Of a stretch of 64,000 bases of DNA, positions 1 to 8,945 are shown piece after piece. The stretch's first letter is position 1; each line of letters begins with the position of its first letter. The DNA lies in contig NZ_CP056080.1 in the NCBI RefSeq assembly GCF_014217215.1, forward strand, positions 1,674,001 to 1,738,000, read 5' to 3'. The translations under genes were made by a program, and so were the position numbers. The DNA is from Rothia nasimurium. Its GTDB lineage: Bacteria > Actinomycetota > Actinomycetes > Actinomycetales > Micrococcaceae. The notes under the pieces are model-generated. The model was not told the origin of the DNA, did not search any database, and worked only from the letters and a program-made list of their open reading frames with translations.

Positions 1-612
1 CCTGTCGTATGTGCCTTCCTTACTATCGGCATCGCCGATATAGAGAACCTGAGCGTCAGGAATGAACTGAGGGCAAAAGTCTGTGATGATCTTTTCAATC
101 AGCTGGTTTTGCCCGCCTCGCTTTAACGAGACCTTTTCCCCTTGCGGCAGAGTTATGCTGAATCTCGACCGCTCTCTAGCTTTAGCGTACTTATCGGTAA
201 GAACGACCTTGGACTTTAGATAGTTTTCTATTATTTTTCCGTTGCTATCGCCCTGATAGGAGCGGACGACTGCGAGCGCTTCATCAGAAAGACGGTAAAC
301 ATTTTTTGATGAATTTGTGGGTCTTTCAGGGTCATCATCATTATGCAGACAAAACCCCGCTTCAACGAACTGCTTCAGCACAAATCGTCTAATAGTTTCT
401 CGCGTATTTTCAGCAACCTGAAAATCTAGCTCCTGCCGCATCCAGTCCATAATCGAGCGGACACCCATGCGAGGGTTGCTTGCTTCAGCCCAGTCTTGCT
501 CAAAATTAAGCTGGGCTAAAGCTAGAAGGGTTCTTGCGGCCATTACGTTAGTACGCTGCCTATCAAACCCTAGCGTTGTGAGAAGTTTTTGTGCATCGTC
601 AAGCTGCGGCAT
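1..612 (-). CDS. BsuBI/PstI-type restriction endonuclease (partial, 3' end beyond window)
   Basis: Translating the minus strand from an ATG at 612 gives 204 codons with no stop, running off the window edge. Residues ~1-110 resemble the helix-turn-helix N-terminal domain of BsuBI/PstI endonucleases. The part before the edge carries family landmarks: a LKRGGQNQLIEKII segment and then VLYIGDADSK, matching the conserved L-Y-x-G-D-T-x-x-K start of the catalytic domain. PstI and BsuBI are about 315-330 residues, so roughly 120 residues are missing, including most of the nuclease core. The start lies inside the 3' end of the methyltransferase gene (14-nt overlap), so translation is probably coupled. 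By homology it should cut CTGCAG; specificity is inferred, not seen. Base composition is AT-richer than the rest of the window, which suggests acquisition. Confidence 0.85.
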   Translation of the reverse strand, partial: MPQLDDAQKLLTTLGFDRQRTNVMAARTLLALAQLNFEQDWAEASNPRMGVRSIMDWMRQELDFQVAENTRETIRRFVLKQFVEAGFCLHNDDDPERPTNSSKNVYRLSDEALAVVRSYQGDSNGKIIENYLKSKVVLTDKYAKARERSRFSITLPQGEKVSLKRGGQNQLIEKIITDFCPQFIPDAQVLYIGDADSKEGTYDR

Positions 613-2074
613 GTACTTTGTCCTTGTTGCCTAACACTTCGTAAACAGCTGCATCGGGGTCAAGCCCGGTACGCGCTATATCTCTTAGTTGCTGTATCGA
701 GGGATAGGGCATCATCCGTAAATCGGTAGCATTTACCTGAGTATGGCCAGAGAAAATACGGAAGTATCTGTCGACATAGCTTGAGTTCAACCACAGTGTT
801 AGCCCTAGAGCTAAATCGTGAGAAAGCCCCTCGCCCTGGCAGTGAAAGTAGTTTGTCTTGTTATCAAAGGCAGCGCTCACTTCCGATGACCATATCGCTG
901 CTGTAACTCTTCGTTTTTCTTCTTTAGCGCTAAAACGTTTAACCAGCACGAAAGCGCCAGGGGCAACAGTGTTTTTATCTTCTGCTGTTGTTTGGTAATA
1001 CTGAGGTTTCTTCAGGTCTGCTTTCGGATGTTGCAGATTTCCTGCCGTAAAATGTGCTGGATATACCAAGGGGACAGTTAGTTTATTCGGCTGGAGTTGA
1101 AGTTTATCTTTATTCCTAAAATCAACCACTTTCCCAGTTGATACCTGCAGTCCGATATCGCTGAGCTTATTATCGACCCGTGTCATCCAAGCTATGATTT
1201 CTTCGTCTTCCTGACGAGTAGGGACGAAGATTATGCCCTGAGATTCGACTGCTTCTCGAGCAACTATTCGTGATTTTATTTCCTGGCCTTGCGCCACGGA
1301 GCTACTAATGTGCACGTCCTTGGTTGGCGCCTTTTTCTCAAACTGAGTAATAACCGATTCCTGAAGCACCCCAGTATCTTTAAATACTTCTTTTCGAGAC
1401 TCAAATGTATGGATGCGAGCGAGTGAGCAGGAGCGTTGTAAAAGTTCTCGGTACTGCTGAAAGTAAGGGCCGTTCATCCAAGAGCGGGGAGTAATCGCAA
1501 CGATTTGGCCGCCATCAGAGAGCAGCTGTGAGCTAAGTGCGACAAACGCTGCATACAGGTTTGGGACATTAATGTTGTGTAGTTTTAGGTGTTTTGACTC
1601 AGCGCTTAGGGCAGATAATTTTGCATAAGGGGGGTTGGTGATTACAACGTCGAAGTTCTGCTCTTGAGGGTCACCTAAATGTAGAAGGTCTCGGTTTGCC
1701 CAGTAAACAAAGTCTTGCTGATGAACTGCGTACGTGAAGTCTCCAAGATCAGTCTGAGCGTCATCCAGCGATGATTCTAGCGTTTCAACAAGTGAGGGAT
1801 CTTTTTCGATTGCTACGACGTGAATAGGGGTGTGAGGGAAGGTCGCTCGAATATAGTGGCTTGCAGCTATAGCCAGTATCCCGATTCCTGCGCCAGGATC
1901 AAGAATTTTTATAGACTTCTTCTTTGCCAGAATCTGGGTATTAATCATCTCTGCCATGATTTCTGCAACGGCAAGGGGCGTGAAAAACTGCTCAAATTCA
2001 TTCAGATTTTCCAGTCCTATGCGCTGAAGGGTGGAAGTGCGCACTTTTTCTGTGCGCTGAAGCAATGTATCCAT
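599..2074 (-). CDS. N6-adenine DNA methyltransferase of a BsuBI/PstI-type R-M system
   Basis: This 491-residue protein has the motif order of a gamma-class adenine methyltransferase: FFTP at 30-33 (motif X), DPGAGIGIL at 59-67 (SAM-binding motif I), and NPPY at 147-150 (catalytic motif IV). The rest is the target-recognition half. Length and order match M.PstI and M.BsuBI (about 500 residues). The endonuclease gene follows and overlaps its 3' end, so the pair is one operon read leftward. It should protect the host by methylating the adenine of the site cut by its partner, by family analogy CTGCAG. No C-protein gene is seen. Codon use and GC content are lower than in neighbouring chromosomal genes, a sign of lateral transfer. 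Confidence 0.9.
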   Translation of the reverse strand: MDTLLQRTEKVRTSTLQRIGLENLNEFEQFFTPLAVAEIMAEMINTQILAKKKSIKILDPGAGIGILAIAASHYIRATFPHTPIHVVAIEKDPSLVETLESSLDDAQTDLGDFTYAVHQQDFVYWANRDLLHLGDPQEQNFDVVITNPPYAKLSALSAESKHLKLHNINVPNLYAAFVALSSQLLSDGGQIVAITPRSWMNGPYFQQYRELLQRSCSLARIHTFESRKEVFKDTGVLQESVITQFEKKAPTKDVHISSSVAQGQEIKSRIVAREAVESQGIIFVPTRQEDEEIIAWMTRVDNKLSDIGLQVSTGKVVDFRNKDKLQLQPNKLTVPLVYPAHFTAGNLQHPKADLKKPQYYQTTAEDKNTVAPGAFVLVKRFSAKEEKRRVTAAIWSSEVSAAFDNKTNYFHCQGEGLSHDLALGLTLWLNSSYVDRYFRIFSGHTQVNATDLRMMPYPSIQQLRDIARTGLDPDAAVYEVLGNKDKVHAAA

Positions 2075-2232
2075 GGATGTGGCCCTCTAGTTGATACCGT
2101 AGGTCAGGCTGAGATAGTTCTGACGACCGTCTATATAGTTTACTGAACCATTTCTTACTCTGTATAGGAGCTATACAGTACCGGTAGTAACTGCCCTCTG
2201 CTATCGACTACGGTTGTGCGAAGATAGGAGCT

Positions 2233-3087
2233 ATGACTTCTACCTTCCCTCCCATCTCATCTCCCACCGCCTGCGTCTGGATTAACGGTGATGCCGCCGA
2301 GGCTGCCACCTACTACGCACAAGCCCTGCCGCTGACTGCGTCCGCCCCGGGTGCAGGCGTCACCACCCTCAGTATCGACGGCACCGACCTACTCCTGCTG
2401 GGAGCGGACGCCACCTACTCCCCCAACCCGTCCATCTCGGGTTTCCTGCGGTTTAGCCCCGACCGGTTCGGCAGTCTAGAGCAGGCCGAGCAGGCCCTGC
2501 GCCACACCCATACCGCCATCAGTGAGGGCGGGGAGCTCATGCCCCTGCAGGCCTACCCCTTCGCACCGCTTTTTGCATGGGTGCGCGACCGCTACGGCTT
2601 CACCTGGCAGCTCTTCCTTGAAGAAAACCCCAGCGACCTGCCTTTCTTCACGCCCTGCTTCATGTTTGGCAACGCAGCTCACGGCAAGTGCGAAGAAGCC
2701 ACCAACACCTGGTTGGAGCTACTCGGCGGCGAGCGCCTGAGCCTAACCCGCCACGGTGAGGACTCCTATCTCGAACCCGAGACGGTGCAGATGACCACCT
2801 TTACGCTGGGTGGCGGAACCTTCACCGCTATTGATGCGGGCACCTTCCATGACTTCACCTTTGATCCGGGTGTTTCTATGGCCCTGTTCTATCAGGATCA
2901 GGCGGGGATTGATGGGGCCTGGTCGGTGCTTTCGCAGGTTGCGGACGCCGAGCGCTGCGGCTGGTGCCTTGATGCCTACGGGGTCTCGTGGCAAGTTCTC
3001 CCTCACAATATAGGCGAGCTCATGGCAGATACGGACGCCCGCGCCAAGCTACTGAGCATGGGCAAGATAGATTTGAACCAACTGTAG
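2233..3087 (+). CDS. VOC-superfamily (PhnB/glyoxalase-like) protein with two domains
   Basis: A 284-residue protein of two tandem PhnB-like vicinal-oxygen-chelate modules. The N-terminal half contains CVWINGDAAEAATYYAQAL and ends with YGFTWQLFLEEN; the C-terminal half begins FFTPCFMFGNAAHGKCEEAT and ends YGVSWQVLPHNIGELM. The latter is the ending typical of the 3-demethylubiquinone-methyltransferase-like VOC family. Substrate and reaction are unknown; related proteins include resistance and isomerase-type enzymes. Start ATG at 2233 is preceded by AGGAG. The next gene begins 7 bp after the stop, so the two are probably co-transcribed. It contains three copies of the recurring octamer GCGGACGC (either strand), unlike the adjacent restriction genes, and so looks native. 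Confidence 0.75.
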   Translation: MTSTFPPISSPTACVWINGDAAEAATYYAQALPLTASAPGAGVTTLSIDGTDLLLLGADATYSPNPSISGFLRFSPDRFGSLEQAEQALRHTHTAISEGGELMPLQAYPFAPLFAWVRDRYGFTWQLFLEENPSDLPFFTPCFMFGNAAHGKCEEATNTWLELLGGERLSLTRHGEDSYLEPETVQMTTFTLGGGTFTAIDAGTFHDFTFDPGVSMALFYQDQAGIDGAWSVLSQVADAERCGWCLDAYGVSWQVLPHNIGELMADTDARAKLLSMGKIDLNQL

Positions 3088-3094
3088 AGAGCCT

Positions 3095-4309
3095 ATGAAC
3101 CTACTCGCTTACGCCCAAAAACACCTGCACGACACTCCGGCTGAACGTCCGCTCACCCACGTTGACCTCTGCCTGCTCAATGAGCTGGCTTATCTCCCCC
3201 TTGATGTGATTGCAGAGCACCATGCCGGGCTTACCTACGGGCTAGGTGCGGCGCAGATTTACCAGGAGTTCTACAGCGACAGCGAGCTGCGCGCCAACTG
3301 GTTCTTGGCTACCGCCCAACGGCTGCAGCTGCTCAGGCTGGTGGCGGCGTCCGCCCGTTTTGCAGGGCTCAAGTTCTACCGTTATGAGGTACGGCAGGAC
3401 GACGCAGAGCAGGTTCAGTTTGCGGCTCTCACCCTGGTGCTCCCCGGGGTGCTCAAACAGGTCATCTTTCGCGGCACCGACGATACGCTGACCGGTTGGA
3501 AAGAGGATTTTCATCTGGCTGCCCGGCAGCAAATCCCGGCCCAGGCACTGGCGGTTGATTACCTCTCACGTGCCCTGGCCCGGGCGCCGAAGACGCCCCT
3601 GTATATCACCGGCCATTCTAAAGGGGGCCACCTGGCGGTACACGCAGCCAGCATGCAGAGCGAGCAGGCCCAGAATCGTATTGACGAACTGATTACCTTT
3701 GACTCCCCCGGCTTTGTACCTGACTTTCTCGACCACCCCGGTTACCGGCGCACCCTGGATAAAACGGTGGAGTACATCCCGGTCGATAGCATCGTGGGCC
3801 GTCTGATGTTCAAACAGGGCAGCCCGCAGGTGGTAGCCAGCAGCTTCTTCGGCCTGATCCAGCATTCCATTTTTAACTGGCATGCTGATGTTCGGGGGCA
3901 CTTCATACTGGCCGAGCACCCCACTCCCGCCAGCGACCGGGTTGAGACGGTCACCCGGGCCTGGCTAGAGCGCCACTCTCCCGAAGAGGTGCAGCAGGTG
4001 GTTGATATTTGTTTTAGCCTAGCCATGGATGAGGGCTACACCAGCCTGCTCGCTATTAGCCAGAACATTGTGCCCTTCATCCAGCTCATGCGTACTAAAG
4101 CACAGGGGCTTGACCCCGAAACCTACCAGCTAGTGCAAGGACCCCTCGACGATTTCTTGGTCTTGTGGCGTCAGACCCGCAGTGAGCAGCGAAAGGCGAG
4201 CGGGAGCGTCCTTAAAATAGCTAGGCCCCGGCTTCTTCCCACCGTGCGGGTGGGGATCCGGGAGCTGGCTGATTTATTCTCTACTGAGCGGGGCGGACGC
4301 CTTCCCTAG
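3095..4309 (+). CDS. DUF2974 (Mbeg1-like) alpha/beta hydrolase, putative lipase
   Basis: A 404-residue protein of the DUF2974/Mbeg1-like family. The segment FRGTDDTLTGWKEDF (~125-139) and the nucleophile elbow GHSKG (173-177, Ser175) are the standard landmarks of this lipase-like fold. No signal peptide is visible, so it is probably cytoplasmic. The true substrate is unknown. It follows the VOC gene by 7 bp, with a GAGAG-type ribosome site overlapping that gene's end. Its stop overlaps the stop of the convergent P450 gene by 4 nt (CTAG), so no terminator separates the two converging transcripts. Confidence 0.75.
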   Translation: MNLLAYAQKHLHDTPAERPLTHVDLCLLNELAYLPLDVIAEHHAGLTYGLGAAQIYQEFYSDSELRANWFLATAQRLQLLRLVAASARFAGLKFYRYEVRQDDAEQVQFAALTLVLPGVLKQVIFRGTDDTLTGWKEDFHLAARQQIPAQALAVDYLSRALARAPKTPLYITGHSKGGHLAVHAASMQSEQAQNRIDELITFDSPGFVPDFLDHPGYRRTLDKTVEYIPVDSIVGRLMFKQGSPQVVASSFFGLIQHSIFNWHADVRGHFILAEHPTPASDRVETVTRAWLERHSPEEVQQVVDICFSLAMDEGYTSLLAISQNIVPFIQLMRTKAQGLDPETYQLVQGPLDDFLVLWRQTRSEQRKASGSVLKIARPRLLPTVRVGIRELADLFSTERGGRLP

Positions 4310-5595
4310 CTAACGGTGACGCGCACGCCGGTCTTGGGGCGGGTCAGCAGCTGGGTCATGCTGAAGGTGGTATCTTCGGCGTCTTCAGAGATAGTGACAT
4401 TATCTGCTGAGAGCGCTGCGATGGTGGAGGACAGCGCAGCCACCGCGATTTTCTCGCCGGGGCAACGGTGACCGGTGAGCACATCGCCGCCGCCCTGGGG
4501 GATGAAGCCCTTGATCGCTTCGTAGTCGGGCTGGTCGAGGAAGCGCTGGGGGTCGAAGCTGGTGGCGTTCTTCCAGAGCTGGGGTGAGGTGTTGGTGCCC
4601 AGAATGTCCAGCAGGACGCGCTGGCCCTTCTGAATCGGGCAGCCCGAAAGTTCTGTATCTTCTTTGACCATGGCGGGGAGCATGGGAACGAAGGGGTACT
4701 TGCGGCGGGTTTCCTGGGCGAAGGCAACGGCTTCAGGGATGTTAACTAGGCGACCATCGGCGTCCTCCACTGCCTTCTTGACCTTAGCAGCCCACTCGGG
4801 GTTCTCAACCATAGCGACGGCTGCGAAAGCGGCGAAGCGGGAGACAGCCACGGTGGGGCGGGTAAGGTTCTGCAGCTCGATACCGGCCAGCTTGGCAGTG
4901 ACCAGCTCGCCCTTTTCGTCGCGCAGGTCAGCCATGTGGCGTACTACCGAGTCGGGTTCGACGGTCAGTTCGCCGGAGCGGACCTTTTCGATGAGCTCTT
5001 CGGCCCAGGCATCCAGCTTCTTGCGGTCGATCCAGGAGAGCACGTTCTGCTTGAGCTCGCCGAAAGTGTCGAGCAGGTGGCTCATCTGGGTAGCACGCTT
5101 GTTGAGCTCGCGGTCGGACGCGGGTACCCCGGCCCAGCGGAAGGCGGCGCGACCGTAGGCTACAGCAACATCGTCGTAGATATTACCGGGGTTGGTCTTC
5201 CACCGTTCGATAAGGGCCTTCATCTCTTCTTCAACGAAGCCCTTAAAAGCCTCAACGCGCTCGTCGGCGTAGGCCATTTCAGCCATCTTAGCCTTACGAA
5301 CCTTGTGAGCTTCACCGTCGAGGGTATGAACAGCGCCTTCACCAAAGAGGGGCCCCTGAATTGCTGCGGGCATAGCACCGCCGCGGCTGATCTTGGACTC
5401 GTCATAGAAGAAGTCCACGGCTTCTTCGCCGCGAATCAGGGTTGCGGTACCGCCCAGAGCGGAGAAGGTGACGGGGCAGTGAGACTCTGCGGAGACCCCG
5501 GCCTTGCGGCGCTGGTGTGACATAAAGAGGTAGCCCTGCTTGATGAAGCTGGGCAGCTGGTCATTCAATAGGTTTTTTACGGGTGTGATGCTCAT
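4306..5595 (-). CDS. CYP152-family cytochrome P450 (fatty-acid peroxygenase/decarboxylase, OleT-like)
   Basis: A 429-residue P450. The heme-binding loop is GHRCPGE with Cys378 as axial ligand. The LTRPTVAVSRF segment carries Arg246-Pro247, the carboxylate-binding pair of CYP152 enzymes, which use hydrogen peroxide to attack fatty acids and lack a standard acid-alcohol pair. His90 in GEGAVHTLDG aligns with His85 of Jeotgalicoccus OleT; the hydroxylases P450-BSbeta and SPalpha have Gln there. In the literature that histidine goes with decarboxylation to terminal alkenes, and homologues in Kocuria were noted as OleT-like. Product type (1-alkene or hydroxy acid) is therefore inferred. The gene stands alone on its strand and converges with the DUF2974 gene. 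It is soluble, with no membrane anchor. Confidence 0.85.
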   Translation of the reverse strand: MSITPVKNLLNDQLPSFIKQGYLFMSHQRRKAGVSAESHCPVTFSALGGTATLIRGEEAVDFFYDESKISRGGAMPAAIQGPLFGEGAVHTLDGEAHKVRKAKMAEMAYADERVEAFKGFVEEEMKALIERWKTNPGNIYDDVAVAYGRAAFRWAGVPASDRELNKRATQMSHLLDTFGELKQNVLSWIDRKKLDAWAEELIEKVRSGELTVEPDSVVRHMADLRDEKGELVTAKLAGIELQNLTRPTVAVSRFAAFAAVAMVENPEWAAKVKKAVEDADGRLVNIPEAVAFAQETRRKYPFVPMLPAMVKEDTELSGCPIQKGQRVLLDILGTNTSPQLWKNATSFDPQRFLDQPDYEAIKGFIPQGGGDVLTGHRCPGEKIAVAALSSTIAALSADNVTISEDAEDTTFSMTQLLTRPKTGVRVTVS

Positions 5596-5777
5596 ACCAA
5601 CAGTTTACTTTCTTTCAGCGGGTATTTTGGCCAGCTGGTCAGGCGTGCCGCCCACGGTTTAACCTGCACTAGCTACCCAAAGCTGCACTGGTTGAGAACT
5701 TGCGAGAAATATCTTTTCTAGGAGTTTGTTTCGGGTAAGCTGAACACCACACACCACGCTACTCACCGGGAGCAATC

Positions 5778-6680
5778 GTGTCTTTTTCACTAAGCCGAGC
5801 CGCATCAGCTACTTCGCTGTGTGCAGTTCTTCTTTTCTCCGCCTGTGGCGGTCAGGGTAACGTTGCGGCACCCACCGCAGTACCAAGCCCCGTATCCTCT
5901 TCGGCGACTCCTTCGCCGAGCCCCTCAATATCTGAAGCGAGCAGCACCCCCAGCACTACCCCGCAGGTTACTGAAACCCCAGAAGCACCATCTCCTGTAG
6001 CTACTACTGAGCAGCCTGCGCCTTCACCCTCTGCTGAGCCCACTGTCGCTGAAGCGGCGGGACCCGCTGTCACGGCAGGCACCGACTGCGGCCCCAGCAA
6101 TACCGGCCGCACCACGCTCGTCCTAGCGGAGGGCTCAGCCTCGTGCGCCGAAGTGCAGCAGGTGTTTGCAGACTTCAATGCACAGTTCACGGGATCTAGT
6201 GAACAAGTAAACGTCGGTGGATATCTCTGCCGTTCTTACATGCCGCTTGAAACAAGATTCATGGGCCGCACCGTCTCATGTGAGGGCAATGGGAACAGGC
6301 TCGAGGCAATGACTGACTATCGACTGGGCGGAATTCCTATTGGCGATCCGAAACCGTATACACAAACTTCAATGACCGGTCATTTTTCAATCACAGCACA
6401 AGCCCATGGCGTGAGCTGTAGCTTGGGTGAAGGTAACCACCTTGCGTGCGTCAAACCTAGCGGAGGCAATACAAACCTCGTTATAACTCTGGGCCAGAAC
6501 GGAGCCCTGGTTCAGGATGCTAGTAAAGAAAGCGTTGTCAACACTGATGTAGCTGCTCTGCCGGTGGGGTACTCCATCAATACAGAAAAGGCTTCTTGCC
6601 TCAACGACGGCACCTACCTTGTGTGTAGCACCGGAACTGCATCGTTCAAGATGAACGCTACTGAATTTATTGAGTTCTAA
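5778..6680 (+). CDS. secreted lipoprotein of unknown function (paralogue of the one at 48.1-49.1 kb)
   Basis: Starts at GTG with GGGAGC upstream. Residues 1-22 form a lipoprotein signal with lipobox FSAC (Cys23). A Pro/Ser/Thr-rich linker of ~70 residues follows, as in wall-spanning tethers, then a globular domain from GTDCG onward. That domain has regularly spaced cysteines in short patterns (GTDCG, ASCAEV, YLCRS, VSCEG, VSCSLG, LACVKP, ASCLN, LVCSTG), which suggests several extracellular disulfides. The same architecture and several of the same signatures (GTDCG, SCxEV, GxYxC, CxxxxxGxxC) occur in the minus-strand gene ending at 48114. No catalytic motif is recognised. The gene ends just before a strong hairpin shared with the convergent lactate permease. 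Confidence 0.7.
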   Translation: MSFSLSRAASATSLCAVLLFSACGGQGNVAAPTAVPSPVSSSATPSPSPSISEASSTPSTTPQVTETPEAPSPVATTEQPAPSPSAEPTVAEAAGPAVTAGTDCGPSNTGRTTLVLAEGSASCAEVQQVFADFNAQFTGSSEQVNVGGYLCRSYMPLETRFMGRTVSCEGNGNRLEAMTDYRLGGIPIGDPKPYTQTSMTGHFSITAQAHGVSCSLGEGNHLACVKPSGGNTNLVITLGQNGALVQDASKESVVNTDVAALPVGYSINTEKASCLNDGTYLVCSTGTASFKMNATEFIEF

Positions 6681-6696
6681 CGGTAGTTGAAAGTAT

Positions 6697-6755
6697 AAGG
6701 ACGCCCGCCTCACCTCCCTGTTATATGCAGGAGAAGGTGGGGCGGGCGTCCTTTT
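6697..6755. terminator. bidirectional terminator between lipoprotein gene and lldP
   Basis: Long inverted repeat: AAGGACGCCCGCC at the left pairs with GGCGGGCGTCCTT at the right, with further pairing of CACCT and AGGTG inside. It is followed by TTTT on the plus strand and lies between two convergent genes. The stem begins with the AAGGACGC word that recurs in other terminators of this window. Confidence 0.85.
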
Positions 6756-6780
6756 CTAATGCCGTCTTATGCCGCTAGCT

Positions 6781-8436
6781 TTAGGCAGGCATTACGCGTG
6801 AGAGTACGAAGACCCAGACGCAGAGGATAACCAGCAGAGCCAGCGAGTACTTGATGGCTGCGTTGGTAATCTTTGATTCCTGGCCAGACATGTTCACCGA
6901 TGCCGCCGCAATCGCGATGGACTGGGGTGAAACGACCTTAGCCATCACACCGCCGGCAGTGTTAGCTGCAACCAGCAGGCCGGAGTTGGCGCCAATCTGG
7001 CTTGCGGTGGTGGCCTGCAGGCTGGCAAAGAGAGTGTTGTTGTTGACCACGGAGCCGGTGACGAACACGCCGATCCAGCCGATGATGGGCGAGAAGAGCG
7101 GGAAGATGGAACCGACAGCTGCCAGGGCCAGTGCCAGGGCTGAGGACATACCGCCGAAGTTCATCACGTTAGCAACAGCCATGACCAGGCAGATGAGCAG
7201 AATGGGCTGCCAGAGCTGCTTCCATGCGCCACCGAGTTCTTCGAAGGCGGCCTTCCAGCTGATGTTAGAGATAGCGATGGTGATGAGGGCGGCGAAGAGG
7301 ATAGCGGTACCTGATGCACCGAAGAGGGTCCAGTTCCAGACTGCCTTCATGGCGGTTTCTTCTGCCACGATGGGAGCGACCTGGGAAATCTGGCCGTGCA
7401 GGGCGGGCATCTGGACGGGGATGGTGGTCCAGTTAAGGGCACCCGCTGCGCTGGTTTCGGTCTTAGCCTTGACCAGGCCCTTAATGAGGGGGGTCGACCA
7501 GAGCAGAATCATGATGGACAGAATGATGAAGGGGCTCCAAGCCTTGACGACGCCGGAGAAGGTGAAGGCGCTGGGGCTCTTCTTAAGTTCTTCGAGGGAG
7601 GGGGCGCCGGGTTCGCGGTAGATGTGGGCGGGCTGCCACTTCATCATGGTGACAGCCAGCAGAATCAGGCCAAGCAGGTAGGGGATGATGTCTACGAGTT
7701 CGGGGCCGATAGCCAGCAGGACACCTGCCTGGGCAGCGGAAACAATCACGCCCAGCCCCAGGGCAACCAGGCCGGTTTCTTTGAGGCCGCGGATGCCGTC
7801 CAGCATCATGACCAGCAGAACGGGGATGAAGATGGTGATAATCTGCAGGACCCAGACCATCATGGAGTTCAGTTCAGCCTGGGGCACACCGGAGACGGTG
7901 GAGCCGGTGAGGACGGGGATGCCGATAGCGCCGTAGGCACCGGAGGCAACGTTGGAGATCAGAGCCAGAAGACATGCCTTGACGGGTTCAAAACCGAGGG
8001 TTACCAGCAGGGCTGCACAGATAGCAATCGGGATACCGAAGCCTGCAGCGCCTTCGAGAAAGCCGCCGAAGCAGAAGGCAATCAGGAGTACCTGGATACG
8101 CTGGTCAGCTGAAATTGCGGAAACCGAACCGCGAATCACTTCGAAGTTACCGGCGCGGACGGTGATGCGGTAGAGCCAGACGGCCATGAGCACAATCCAG
8201 CCGATGGGCCACATACCGGAGAGGAAGCCGTAGCCGATGGCTGAGAGGGAGGAGGCAAAGGGCATGCCGAAGACGAGGACGGCCAACGCCACGGCTGAGG
8301 CCAGGGAGACGAGGGCTGCGTGCAAACCCTTCATTTTCAGGACGGTGAGCCCCAGGAGGAAGACGAGGATCGGCACTGCCGCCACGAGGGCTGAGAGCGC
8401 CTGGTTGTTCAGTGGGTCGTAGACCTGCTGCCACAT
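6781..8436 (-). CDS. lldP: L-lactate permease
   Basis: A 551-residue polytopic membrane protein of the LctP/LldP family, with about a dozen hydrophobic helices and family segments such as FGGFLEGAAGFGIPIAI and GSVVNNNTLFASLQ. It imports lactate with protons; lactate is then oxidised by dehydrogenases not present in this window. Start ATG at 8436 has GAAGGA 10 nt upstream. The gene stands alone on its strand, with a ~500-bp upstream region that contains a 6-bp-arm inverted repeat (8573-8588) which could be an operator. The gene ends at a terminator shared with the convergent lipoprotein gene. Confidence 0.92.
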   Translation of the reverse strand: MWQQVYDPLNNQALSALVAAVPILVFLLGLTVLKMKGLHAALVSLASAVALAVLVFGMPFASSLSAIGYGFLSGMWPIGWIVLMAVWLYRITVRAGNFEVIRGSVSAISADQRIQVLLIAFCFGGFLEGAAGFGIPIAICAALLVTLGFEPVKACLLALISNVASGAYGAIGIPVLTGSTVSGVPQAELNSMMVWVLQIITIFIPVLLVMMLDGIRGLKETGLVALGLGVIVSAAQAGVLLAIGPELVDIIPYLLGLILLAVTMMKWQPAHIYREPGAPSLEELKKSPSAFTFSGVVKAWSPFIILSIMILLWSTPLIKGLVKAKTETSAAGALNWTTIPVQMPALHGQISQVAPIVAEETAMKAVWNWTLFGASGTAILFAALITIAISNISWKAAFEELGGAWKQLWQPILLICLVMAVANVMNFGGMSSALALALAAVGSIFPLFSPIIGWIGVFVTGSVVNNNTLFASLQATTASQIGANSGLLVAANTAGGVMAKVVSPQSIAIAAASVNMSGQESKITNAAIKYSLALLVILCVWVFVLSRVMPA

Positions 8437-8945
8437 GAGTATGGGTTCCTTCGCTGCGGAGGTGTGTTCCGCGATTGGTTTTGTGTGCTGTTTGCACTTT
8501 TCTACCTCCTAAATTACCACCAATTCACACACAAAACTTACGAAAACCAACCCTGCGCGGGGGTATCTGTAAAGGTCAAAAATGACCTAAGTGAGCCTGT
8601 CTAAGATGTATACCCGCATCGGAGGGTGCATTTTCACATCAGGCCCAGTCAAAAGCACCTCACCCTTCCACTCAACATGTGTTACCCCACTTAAAAACAC
8701 CCCCACCCTAACACCGTGGACTTGCTTACACCGGCAACAGTTTCCACCCCAATAACCACACCGCTTAAGCAAAACCCACAGACCCACACATACCCACCGA
8801 CAAAGTGGCAAAAATTAACCGTCCCGCTACTTAATTTTTGAATTGCGGCTTTAAATTTTGTACAGGCAAGACCCTAGAATGATGTGAGGTGGCTCCATGA
8901 GTCACATCACCACACATCTACTGTTAACATTCCCCAAGGATTCTC
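8437..8945. other. gene-free intergenic region between lldP and the SLH nuclease gene
   Basis: About 510 bp without a supported gene. It holds the inverted repeat at 8573-8588 and, from ~8630 to ~8810, a stretch with marked strand asymmetry (the plus strand is rich in C and A, poor in G). AT-rich sequence around 8831-8880, including TAGAAT at 8875-8880, could be the promoter of the nuclease gene. No riboswitch was recognised. A 74-codon frame on the minus strand is judged spurious. Confidence 0.6.
8573..8588. promoter_or_regulatory. inverted repeat upstream of lldP, possible operator
   Basis: AGGTCA-AAAA-TGACCT: perfect 6-bp arms and a 4-bp spacer, about 135 bp upstream of the lldP start in the gap shared with the divergent nuclease gene. 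No regulator gene is adjacent, so which gene it controls and what binds it are not known. Confidence 0.35.

Noticed and set aside
7396-8112. 238-codon plus-strand frame antisense to lldP
   Set aside because: It is a shadow of the permease; composition (Gly/Asp/Gln-rich) is that of an antisense frame.
8587-8811. 74-codon minus-strand frame upstream of lldP
   Set aside because: Odd Cys/Trp/Val-rich composition from the strand-asymmetric spacer, no ribosome site, no homology.
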